Source: Nitrospiraceae bacterium
Lineage (GTDB): Bacteria > Nitrospirota > Thermodesulfovibrionia > UBA6902
NCBI GenBank assembly: GCA_020354155.1
Contig: CP070644.1
Location: forward strand, 1,506,435 to 1,515,324
Length of the DNA stretch: 8,890 nt
Direction of reading: 5' to 3'
Numbering within the stretch: the first letter of the stretch is position 1; each line of letters opens with the position of its first letter. This document shows, piece by piece, positions 1 to 5,868 of the stretch. Made by a program: the position numbers and the translations under genes. The notes below the pieces were generated by a model that saw only the letters and a program-made list of their open reading frames with translations, did no database searches and had not been told where the DNA came from.

Positions 1-558
1 GATAAAGAATTCGCCACCATCATCATAGACGAGGTATCTCGACTCGAAAAAATCCTTACAAATGTGCTTACCTACTCACGGGAAACGCCCGTCCATAGAG
101 AGCGGCACAACATCAAGGATGTAGTCGAAGAATCCCTGAAACCCTATAAAGACAAATTCGAGAATAAATCCATAGTCATTTCTGCAGAGTTGAATGGAGC
201 GACTGAAGTCATGATGGACCGTGATCAGGTACGGGAAGTTTTCAACAACATCCTCTCAAATGCCCTCGACTCAATGGCCGATGGAGGCATGCTTACAATC
301 TCCTGCGCTCCGGAATTGATTCAAAGCAGAAAATATATGGCTGTACATTTTCGTGATACAGGGGAAGGGATCTCTGAAGATAATATCAAAGTTATTTTTG
401 AGCCTTTCTATACAACGAAGATCATAGGGCAAGGGACCGGACTTGGGCTGCCTATATCCAAGAAGATCATGGAAGACCATGGAGGGATAATAGCAGTTGA
501 CAGCGCGGTAGGGAAAGGGTCGACCTTCAGCCTTTACTTTCCTTTAAACGGTGAATGA
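1..558 (+). CDS. Sensor histidine kinase, C-terminal part (5' truncated by window edge)
   Basis: This is the end of a two-component sensor kinase that would autophosphorylate a histidine from ATP and pass the phosphate to a response regulator. The reading frame is open from base 1, so the start, the sensor region and the phospho-accepting histidine lie outside the window. The visible 185 residues begin in the second helix of the dimerisation domain (IIDEVSRLEKIL at 8-19). A full HATPase_c domain follows: N box NNILSNA at 82-88, G1 box DTGEG at 119-123, F box FEPF at 133-136, and G2 box GQGTGLGL at 143-150. The F and G2 boxes are of the NtrB-like kind common in Nitrospirota and Desulfobacterota. 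It ends in TGA, 13 bases before the convergent TPR gene. No receiver domain follows, so it is not a hybrid kinase at this end. Its partner cannot be named; the nearest response regulator (4770) has its own promoter far away. Confidence 0.93.
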   Translation, partial: DKEFATIIIDEVSRLEKILTNVLTYSRETPVHRERHNIKDVVEESLKPYKDKFENKSIVISAELNGATEVMMDRDQVREVFNNILSNALDSMADGGMLTISCAPELIQSRKYMAVHFRDTGEGISEDNIKVIFEPFYTTKIIGQGTGLGLPISKKIMEDHGGIIAVDSAVGKGSTFSLYFPLNGE

Positions 559-571
559 TAGTGATACAGGA

Positions 572-1129
572 TCATGCTTGTATCCACTTCTTGATTTTAG
601 CAGCTTCCTCATGAGTAAGTGTCATTGTTGATGGAACCCCGTCCCCCATCATAACGGCAAGGGCCCGGTCAAACTGGTTTCTCAATATTCCATGGGAGTC
701 AGCAAAGCCCTGCATATTACTTTCCATTAACGTGATTGCAGTCCTGATGTTTTTTGCCGCCTTCTCTTCATCACCAATCTGGGCATAAGCAGTTCCGCGG
801 GCAAAAAATGCTACGCCATAATCAGGCGTAAGAATGATTGCCGCGTCAAAATCTGAGACGGCCCCCTGATAATCCTCTTTAACCATACAGGCAATCCCCC
901 GGAAATAATGGGCACGACTGTTCTTTTTGTTCAGGCTGATCGATTTTGTAAAATCCTCAATTGCCCTGTCAGCCTGCCTGTCCTTGACCAGGGCAACGCC
1001 GCGGCTCATATAAGCAATTTCTGTCTCTTCCCCGCCCTCTATTGAGCGAGTGAAGGCATCAATACTTTCCCTGAATTTCCCATCAACAAGCAGCCTTTGA
1101 CCGAGCTGTAAGAGTTCTTTTGCATCCAT
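572..1129 (-). CDS. TPR-repeat protein
   Basis: This is a 185-residue protein built almost entirely of tetratricopeptide repeats, which are helical hairpins that bind other proteins. At least three to four repeats are visible, roughly at 4-33, 38-71, 72-105 and 106-139. They show the usual A/G-x3-Y/F spacing (for example RGVALVKDRQADRAIEDFTKSI and the matching segment RGIACMVKEDYQGAVSDF). A short helical tail rich in charged residues closes the protein. There is no signal peptide or membrane segment, so it is probably cytoplasmic. The ATG at 1129 has only a weak Shine-Dalgarno-like AGGA about 12 bases upstream. The gene is convergent with the histidine kinase and separated from the leftward symporter operon by a 320-base gap holding a small opposite-strand ORF, so it is likely transcribed alone. 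Its partner and pathway cannot be read from the sequence. Confidence 0.85.
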   Translation of the reverse strand: MDAKELLQLGQRLLVDGKFRESIDAFTRSIEGGEETEIAYMSRGVALVKDRQADRAIEDFTKSISLNKKNSRAHYFRGIACMVKEDYQGAVSDFDAAIILTPDYGVAFFARGTAYAQIGDEEKAAKNIRTAITLMESNMQGFADSHGILRNQFDRALAVMMGDGVPSTMTLTHEEAAKIKKWIQA

Positions 1130-1285
1130 AGGTTTGTACAGTCCTAGACAGGCAGATACTCACTCAATATGAGCATGCACATATATTCTTTTATCATGTT
1201 ATATCCTTATATTCAACCCCGCAAAGTATGCCTTTCTTGAGACAGAGGTTACCGGTGAATTTATTCGCTCATGTAAACAAGGTGT

Positions 1286-1291
1286 TATAAT
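1286..1291 (+). promoter_or_regulatory. Possible -10 element for the small cysteine-rich ORF
   Basis: A perfect TATAAT lies 20 bases upstream of the ATG at 1312. No good -35 sits 16-18 bases before it (the bases there read roughly ATTCGC), so it would need an activator or be a chance match in AT-rich DNA. The rest of the 1130-1311 gap shows nothing else I can support. Confidence 0.3.
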
Positions 1292-1311
1292 AATTTGTGA
1301 CAAAAAAAAAG

Positions 1312-1449
1312 ATGACAAAAAAAAGGGGCATCCGGGTGGATATGGTAGAACCACACTCCGGATTTATATGTTTTAACAGGGAATGTAAATTAAGAAAAAA
1401 GAAATCCTGTAAGGGGTTTGAAGCCTGTCCCGGATTTAAGGGAAAGTAA
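1312..1449 (+). CDS. Small four-cysteine basic protein, 45 aa, unknown function
   Basis: This short ORF fills most of the gap between the TPR gene and the leftward operon. It encodes 45 residues, very rich in Lys/Arg, with cysteines at 20, 25, 33 and 39. The C-terminal part reads CKGFEACPGF and the middle reads HSGFICFNRECKLRKK. The C-x4-C-x7-C-x5-C spacing could hold a zinc ion or an iron-sulfur centre, though no catalytic domain is recognisable. In favour of coding: the cysteines are clustered and Gly-Phe pairs recur, the frame ends cleanly, and a TATAAT precedes it. Against: there is no clear Shine-Dalgarno before ATG 1312, and an internal ATG at 1342 (Met11) could be the true start. Its TAA is immediately followed by the stop of the opposite-strand zinc-ribbon gene. 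I recall similar CxGF-x-xCPGF mini-proteins in anaerobic Nitrospirota and Desulfobacterota, but could not verify this. Confidence 0.55.
   Translation: MTKKRGIRVDMVEPHSGFICFNRECKLRKKKSCKGFEACPGFKGK
1394..1437 (-). terminator. Possible intrinsic terminator of the leftward operon
   Basis: Read on the minus strand, AAATCC (1437-1432) can pair with GGATTT (1407-1402). An inner GGG/CCC pairing is possible, and the stem is followed at once by a T-rich tract, C then six T (1400-1395). It lies just past the stop of the zinc-ribbon gene and is antisense to the small cysteine-rich ORF. The loop is long and the inner stem is bulged, so this is tentative. Confidence 0.3.
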
Positions 1450-1758
1450 TTATGGCCGGAAATGATGTGTAATCCTGTATATCAGGAACCAGATAGCACA
1501 CCCTGAAAAAGCAATAATCTTTTCAGGAATAGTGAGTTTATCCGTTTTCAGTAAAAAATAGAGGCTCAGTGGTGAGGTAAGAAAGCAGGCAGTCAGGTAG
1601 ATCCACTTCAGTATGCCTTCTCTCCGGGGAGTATCATCAAATCCCGAGCAGAGAGGGCAGTCTATCTCACCCTCAAGCCTGTGGCCGCATCGGGCACATC
1701 GAGTAATGCCAAGTATCTCATCAGTTTCCGGATCGTTCTTACTGTACTCTGGTTTCAC
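1450..1758 (-). CDS. Zinc-ribbon membrane protein, 102 aa
   Basis: This small protein has a cytoplasmic-type zinc ribbon followed by two membrane segments. The cysteine pairs are CARC (21-24) and CPLC (34-37), the classic two-knuckle arrangement for one structural zinc. Hydrophobic stretches at about 51-70 and 78-96 should span the membrane, leaving a very short basic tail (HHFRP). No enzyme motif is visible and the family is not one I can name. The start is GTG at 1758, supported by AGAGAGG six bases upstream. It begins 12 bases after the methyltransferase stop, so it is the last gene of the leftward operon. Such ribbon-plus-helix proteins are often accessory or scaffold proteins, but here that is only inference. 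Its stop codon touches the stop of the convergent small cysteine-rich ORF. Confidence 0.8.
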   Translation of the reverse strand: MKPEYSKNDPETDEILGITRCARCGHRLEGEIDCPLCSGFDDTPRREGILKWIYLTACFLTSPLSLYFLLKTDKLTIPEKIIAFSGCAIWFLIYRITHHFRP

Positions 1759-1770
1759 GGCAGGCCTCTC

Positions 1771-2478
1771 TTACCAGTTCAGGCCGTGTTTCCTGATATC
1801 AAACTCCAGATAATATTGATAGGGTAAAAACTGCTGTGATGTTCTTAATCGATAACCGGCCTCCTGCAATTCGGAAATGACAACTTCCTGGGCAAGTTTA
1901 TGGCTCGGCGGTGGTCCATAGGGAAGCTCTTTTTTGTAAAAATCAACAATTATCAATCGCCCCCCGTCTTTCAGGCTCTCAGCTGCTCTCCTGAAATAGC
2001 TGACCCTGTCCTCAATATGGTGATAGGTATTACAGAGAAAAATAATATCAACAGATTTCATCTCCATCTGAGGATCATCTGTCTTAACAACCCTTGCAGT
2101 GTAGTTTTTCAGTCCGCGCTTTTTTGCGTCTTCCTCCATATACCGGATCATTGACTCTTCGACATCAAGACCGATTGCCCTGCCCTCCGGGGCTGCAGCA
2201 GCAAAGAGCCTCGTGAAATACCCGGTACCAGCACCGATATCGGCCACAATATCTGTCCTGCCTATCATCATCTTTCTTACTACTTCATCAGGCTTCTGCC
2301 ACTTGTCTCTTTCAGGGTCTTCAAAGACATTTACCCAGTGGGCGATGTCCTGAAAGCGCATCTGCTCCGCAGGATTCTGTGTGCTGCCTGACCCGGCGAA
2401 AACAGGCTGCAGATGCAGGCAGAGCAGGAGTGGAATAATGAGGATTATGTTGTGTGTGTTACGATGATCTTTTTTCAC
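1771..2478 (-). CDS. Class I SAM-methyltransferase-fold protein with signal peptide
   Basis: The protein has 235 residues and the Rossmann methyltransferase core. Motif I is ADIGAGTG at 79-86 (SAM glycine loop), the acidic residue is D105 in IGLDVEE, a motif IV-like segment CNTYHHIED lies at 149-157, and the post-core strand GGRLIIVDF at 172-180 is followed by GPPPSHKL. Unusually, it starts with a typical Sec signal peptide: MKKDHR, then a hydrophobic core at about 11-22, with likely cleavage after VFA-28. There is no lipobox. The start chosen is GTG 2478 because GGAG lies five bases before it. An upstream in-frame GTG (2520) would overlap the cytochrome stop as GTGA but adds 14 residues that spoil the signal peptide. 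The substrate is unknown. SAM is not expected in the periplasm, so either the export prediction is wrong or the fold has another use. It sits between an exported cytochrome c and a zinc-ribbon membrane protein. Confidence 0.85.
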   Translation of the reverse strand: MKKDHRNTHNIILIIPLLLCLHLQPVFAGSGSTQNPAEQMRFQDIAHWVNVFEDPERDKWQKPDEVVRKMMIGRTDIVADIGAGTGYFTRLFAAAAPEGRAIGLDVEESMIRYMEEDAKKRGLKNYTARVVKTDDPQMEMKSVDIIFLCNTYHHIEDRVSYFRRAAESLKDGGRLIIVDFYKKELPYGPPPSHKLAQEVVISELQEAGYRLRTSQQFLPYQYYLEFDIRKHGLNW

Positions 2479-2483
2479 ATAAT

Positions 2484-2487
2484 CTCC
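2484..2487 (-). promoter_or_regulatory. Shine-Dalgarno that decides the methyltransferase start
   Basis: GGAG on the minus strand lies five bases upstream of GTG 2478. It supports the internal GTG rather than the GTG at 2520 and makes the predicted signal peptide begin MKKDHR. Confidence 0.65.
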
Positions 2488-2516
2488 ATAAAATTCTCTC
2501 GGGGAAATGCTGAAAA

Positions 2517-3020
2517 TCACAGTGTATTCAAGTAGGATATGAGAGCTGTGATTTCATCCTCAGAGAGATAGTCAAAAGCCGGCATTCTGTTAATGGGCTC
2601 AAGCAGCTGTTTTTTAATATTCTCCGGCGTAGCACTCATCCTGCTTACGGGCAATCTGGTATTCTTCAGAATGTCTTTTAACCCGGGGCCTACAATTGTT
2701 TCAGTGCTGTGGGCACTGTGACAGAATTTACACTTAGCATCAAAAAGGGCCTTCCCTCTTTCCTCGCTTTCTGCATCAGACTGATTGACAGCACCCCTCT
2801 CAGCCGGGGTTTTACCCTCTTTCTGCAGAGCCATGCTTACAGTATACTGTACGGATCCATCACGGGATGTGTCTGTCCCAGACTCTGATGGGAGCAGATC
2901 ATATCCACCCGAGGTGCCTGCAGGGCCAAAGAGCAGGACTGCACTCACGATGCCGAGGCGCACAATACTCGATCTCAATCTTCTGAGCGCCCCCCTGACT
3001 TGTGATAATCTGTTCTCCAT
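2517..3020 (-). CDS. Exported monohaem class I cytochrome c
   Basis: This is a small electron carrier secreted to the periplasm. The haem-binding motif is CKFCH at 97-101, with H101 as the proximal ligand. A downstream Met in RMPAFDYLSEDE (M146) is the expected distal ligand, followed by the closing helix EITALISYL. VGPGLKDIL at 110-118 is also typical of the fold. The N-terminus is Arg-rich with a hydrophobic run at about 19-33, a Sec signal or membrane anchor. A hydrophilic linker of some 45 residues lies between it and the haem domain. The ATG at 3020 lies 46 bases inside the symporter gene and has no strong Shine-Dalgarno. A TTG at 2978 (residue 15) overlaps the symporter stop as TTGA and would give a more standard signal peptide. 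The redox partner is not evident; no oxidase or reductase subunit is encoded nearby. Confidence 0.9.
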   Translation of the reverse strand: MENRLSQVRGALRRLRSSIVRLGIVSAVLLFGPAGTSGGYDLLPSESGTDTSRDGSVQYTVSMALQKEGKTPAERGAVNQSDAESEERGKALFDAKCKFCHSAHSTETIVGPGLKDILKNTRLPVSRMSATPENIKKQLLEPINRMPAFDYLSEDEITALISYLNTL

Positions 3021-4474
3021 GGTCTCATTGCAATCACAATGGCTGCTATAAAAGTAAGGAGGACCCAGTCAATGCCGATTGAGATAAGTGCTGCCCAGGA
3101 ATATCCTTCATAGGGCTCTTTCAGCTCACTGTAGAGGTCACCCACAAGGATAATCCCCAGTACCAGAGGGATAAATATTTTTATCAGGAAATTCCACCAG
3201 GTTCCGAGATGAATGGATGAAATCTTATTAACATGTTTCCTGAGCACATCAAGGTTAAAAAACCATCCAACAAGGACACATTCTGCAATGCCCACTACGA
3301 CAAGACCATAGTGGGTCAAAAAGTGATCAGCGATGTCGAGCCAGAACAGCCCGGCCTGAGTTGTGAATATGATGGATCCAAGAAAACCAAGAGCACAGAC
3401 TCCGCTGACCAGCTTTTTTCTGTCAATAGCGAATTTATCAACTGCAGCAGAAGTGAATGCTTCAATAATGGAAATGGAAGAGGAAATCCCCGCGATGACA
3501 AGACTTAGAAAAAATATGGCGCCAAAAAGATTCCCGCCTGGCATGATACTCACTGCCTGGGGATAAGCAACAAAGGCCAGTCCGATGCTTTTTGTTACCA
3601 CCTCGGAAATGGGCTTTCCCTGAGACGACGCCATAAAGCCTAAAACAGAAAAAACTGCAAACCCTGCAAAGAGGGAATAACCACTGTTAATAACAGCTGT
3701 GAGAATTGCATTTTTTGTTATATTGGTCTTGGCCGGAAGATAACTTGCATAGGCTATCATGATTCCAAATCCAAGGCTTAAGGTGAAAAATATCTGACTG
3801 TATGCATCGATCCATACTTTCGGTTCCTGCAATTTGGAAAAGTCAGGAGTCAGGTAGGCCTTTATGCCGTCTATTGCCCCGTCAAGAGAAAGGGCCCAGA
3901 ATACAAGTATGGCAGTGAGGACAAACAGCAGGGGCATGAAAATCTTGTTTGCTATCTCTATTCCTTTACGAATACCCCTGTACACAATAATCCAGTTTAA
4001 TGCCCAGACTGCAATGAGCGATGCAAGGATTGGCGTCCTGATTTGTCCTATATCAGCAGGACCGTCACTCAGGACCAGAAACTCTTTAAAGAAAAAATTG
4101 TTGGGATCACTTCCCCATCCAAGGTCAAAGGAGAGAAGAAAGAAGTTGAGACACCATGCGATAATAACAACATAGTAAAGCTCAATTCCAAACATAACAA
4201 AGATAACAGCCCACCATCCAAGCCATTCCCAGTTATGTCTGATTTTTGCATAGGCAAGAGGAGCCGAACCAATACGCTCATGACCAATGGCAAATTCAAG
4301 GATGAGCAGAGAGACTCCTGCGGTCAGGAGTGCAATGACATAGGGGATGAGAAATGCTCCTCCTCCATTGCTGTAAGCCATATAACTGAACCGCCAAATA
4401 TTGCCAAGTCCGATTGCGGAACCAACAGCTGCAAGAAGAAAACCAAACTGGCTCTTCCATTGCTCACGTTTCAT
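2975..4474 (-). CDS. Sodium-dependent amino-acid symporter, NSS/SNF (LeuT) family
   Basis: This inner-membrane symporter of 499 residues is close to the family length, with about twelve hydrophobic helices. Helix 1 reads AAVGSAIGLGNIWRF (15-29) and helix 6 reads QIFFTLSLGFG (227-237), nearly identical to LeuT. By hand alignment the sodium-1 ligands A20, N25, T231 and N263 and the sodium-2 ligands G18, I21, A328, S331 and S332 are kept, as are Tyr101 and the gates R28 and probably D383. Amino-acid uptake driven by sodium follows from the family; the actual substrate is not readable. The usual WRFP is WRFS here. The position of LeuT Glu290 is Ser267, which suggests a chloride-type site. ATG 4474 is preceded by AGGGGG seven bases upstream, and a promoter lies at 4556-4585. 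It is the first gene of the leftward operon and overlaps the cytochrome gene at its 3' end. Confidence 0.95.
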   Translation of the reverse strand: MKREQWKSQFGFLLAAVGSAIGLGNIWRFSYMAYSNGGGAFLIPYVIALLTAGVSLLILEFAIGHERIGSAPLAYAKIRHNWEWLGWWAVIFVMFGIELYYVVIIAWCLNFFLLSFDLGWGSDPNNFFFKEFLVLSDGPADIGQIRTPILASLIAVWALNWIIVYRGIRKGIEIANKIFMPLLFVLTAILVFWALSLDGAIDGIKAYLTPDFSKLQEPKVWIDAYSQIFFTLSLGFGIMIAYASYLPAKTNITKNAILTAVINSGYSLFAGFAVFSVLGFMASSQGKPISEVVTKSIGLAFVAYPQAVSIMPGGNLFGAIFFLSLVIAGISSSISIIEAFTSAAVDKFAIDRKKLVSGVCALGFLGSIIFTTQAGLFWLDIADHFLTHYGLVVVGIAECVLVGWFFNLDVLRKHVNKISSIHLGTWWNFLIKIFIPLVLGIILVGDLYSELKEPYEGYSWAALISIGIDWVLLTFIAAIVIAMRPWRTDYHKSGGRSED

Positions 4475-4555
4475 TGAGGAACCCCCTATATTTGTTAAAA
4501 CAATACCGACCAGCTAAAAAAACCTTTATTTCACAGTTAGTTGAAATTTGTTTCC

Positions 4556-4585
4556 ATTATATCTTTTTCATTGAATCACTGTCTA
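4556..4585 (-). promoter_or_regulatory. Sigma70-type promoter of the symporter operon
   Basis: On the minus strand, TAGACA (4585-4580) and a perfect TATAAT (4561-4556) are 18 bases apart, about 80 bases upstream of the symporter ATG. A 6-1-6 palindrome (TTAATT C AATTAA, 4606-4618) lies about 20 bases upstream of the -35. Confidence 0.6.
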
Positions 4586-4690
4586 CAGGTTTCTGATCAC
4601 CCGATTTAATTCAATTAATCAAAAAGTTCTTCATAAAGGAAAATTATTATTTTTCTTAAGTTATTTTCTCTCGGTACCGATAAAAAACCA

Positions 4691-4720
4691 TTGTAAAGGC
4701 AATATAAAATAGAATATATA
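4691..4720 (+). promoter_or_regulatory. Possible promoter of the HD-GYP response regulator
   Basis: TTGTAA (4691-4696) and TATATA (4715-4720) are 18 bases apart and 50 bases before the ATG at 4770. The region is very AT-rich, so other -10 choices exist. A perfect 10-base palindrome TCGGTACCGA (4671-4680) lies just upstream and could be an operator. The divergent gap 4475-4769 otherwise holds nothing that I can support. Confidence 0.35.
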
Positions 4721-4769
4721 TTAAAAAGTATTCTTCACAGTGGAATGCATAGTATAAGAGGAGTAATTC

Positions 4770-5723
4770 ATGTCAGCCACAATTCTTTTTGTTGACGACG
4801 AAGAGTATATACTGAATTCAATCAACAGATTATTTTCTAATTTCGAACTGGACATTTATACGGCAAATAATGCCGATGATGCCATGAAAGTGCTCCATGA
4901 AGAAGAGGTTGCAGTTATTGTGACTGACAACTGCATGCCTGGCATGATGGGAGTAGATCTCCTGGAAAAAACCAGTGAGCTGTCACCTGATACCATGAAA
5001 ATCATGATGACCGGTCAGGCAGACCTCACCACTGCCATTGCCGCCATTAATCGAGGTGACGTATACCGCTTTATTACAAAACCCTGGGATGACGACGAAC
5101 TGATTCACACAGTTACAGAAGCAATGAGGAAATATGAACTTGTCCAGTCACTCAGAAGGGATGACGAGGCAACGCTGCTCTCCATAGCACAAACTGTTGA
5201 GCTGAAAGACCCTTATACGAGGGGACATTGTGAGAGAGTCTCATCCCTTGCTGGTATGATGGCAGAGGCATTGCAGCTGGACGAGCTCCTCCTTCAGGAA
5301 ATCAGGCGCGGCAGCTGGCTTCATGACTGCGGCAAAATTGGCGTGCCGGAACGTATTCTGAACTATCCAGGCCCCCTTGATAAAGATCAGTATGAAGTAA
5401 TCAAGAACCATCCGAAATGGGGGGCTGACGTTATCAGGAAGGCACGGCTTTCAAAACATGTTTTAAATATCGTTCTCTACCATCATGAACGATATGGCGG
5501 CAATGGCTATCCAAATGGCATCAGTGGCGCTGATATACCCATTGAGGCCCGGATTGTAACTGTTGCAGATGTATATGATGCTCTTACTTCAGCCAGATCG
5601 TACAGGGAGAAATATTGCCAGAATCGCGCAATTGAAATCATGATTATGATGAAGGATGAGTTTTTTGATCCTGAAATCTTAAACATCTTCATTCAAGACT
5701 GCCTGAAATTCCAGACTGCCTGA
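4770..5723 (+). CDS. Response regulator with HD-GYP domain, predicted c-di-GMP phosphodiesterase
   Basis: This 317-residue cytoplasmic signalling protein has an RpfG-like architecture. The receiver domain (about 4-120) shows the acidic pair at D9-D10, phospho-acceptor D53 in VTDNCMPGM, T81, and K104 in FITKPW. The HD-GYP domain (about 130-310) has its likely metal ligands in place: H153 in RGHCERV, H185-D186 and K189 in HDCGKIGVP, H214, H238-H239, and D267. The GYP signature reads HHERYGGNGYP, with Gly where the consensus usually has Asp. HD-GYP enzymes hydrolyse the second messenger cyclic-di-GMP, so phosphorylation of D53 would tune that activity. The start is ATG 4770 with AGAGGAG six bases upstream. 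It is transcribed alone, divergent from the symporter operon, and no kinase gene is adjacent. The family and fold are certain; activity is inferred from the intact residues. Confidence 0.95.
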   Translation: MSATILFVDDEEYILNSINRLFSNFELDIYTANNADDAMKVLHEEEVAVIVTDNCMPGMMGVDLLEKTSELSPDTMKIMMTGQADLTTAIAAINRGDVYRFITKPWDDDELIHTVTEAMRKYELVQSLRRDDEATLLSIAQTVELKDPYTRGHCERVSSLAGMMAEALQLDELLLQEIRRGSWLHDCGKIGVPERILNYPGPLDKDQYEVIKNHPKWGADVIRKARLSKHVLNIVLYHHERYGGNGYPNGISGADIPIEARIVTVADVYDALTSARSYREKYCQNRAIEIMIMMKDEFFDPEILNIFIQDCLKFQTA

Positions 5724-5787
5724 TTGGACTCTCGGCAACGAGGCGTGCCCAAAACGATTCCCTTCCTTTTTTACTTCTCAGTACATC

Positions 5788-5816
5788 TTGACCCTATTGT
5801 TTTTCCAAAGTAAAAT
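5788..5816 (+). promoter_or_regulatory. Sigma70-type promoter of the GT5 gene
   Basis: TTGACC (5788-5793) and TAAAAT (5811-5816) are separated by exactly 17 bases and lie about 50 bases before the ATG at 5869. This suggests the synthase gene is transcribed independently of the response regulator. Confidence 0.6.
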
Positions 5817-5868
5817 TGATGCAGCAAAGGCAGCCCTGCATTAATCATAGGTATTCAAAGAGGAATGA

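Noticed and set aside
563..584. Hairpin GATACAGG/CTTGTATC between the convergent kinase and TPR genes
   Set aside because: The stem contains a wobble pair and neither strand has a T tract after it; it also overlaps the end of the TPR gene. Not enough for a terminator call.
1900..2154. Plus-strand ORF inside the methyltransferase gene
   Set aside because: Antisense shadow; composition and lack of motifs argue against coding.
4043..4477. 144-residue plus-strand ORF opposite the symporter
   Set aside because: It is the antisense shadow of a clearly recognised membrane transporter, with no ribosome site or domain.
5731..5749. Short hairpin CTCG-GCAA-CGAG after the response regulator
   Set aside because: Only four base pairs, and the T-rich stretch is some 20 bases away.
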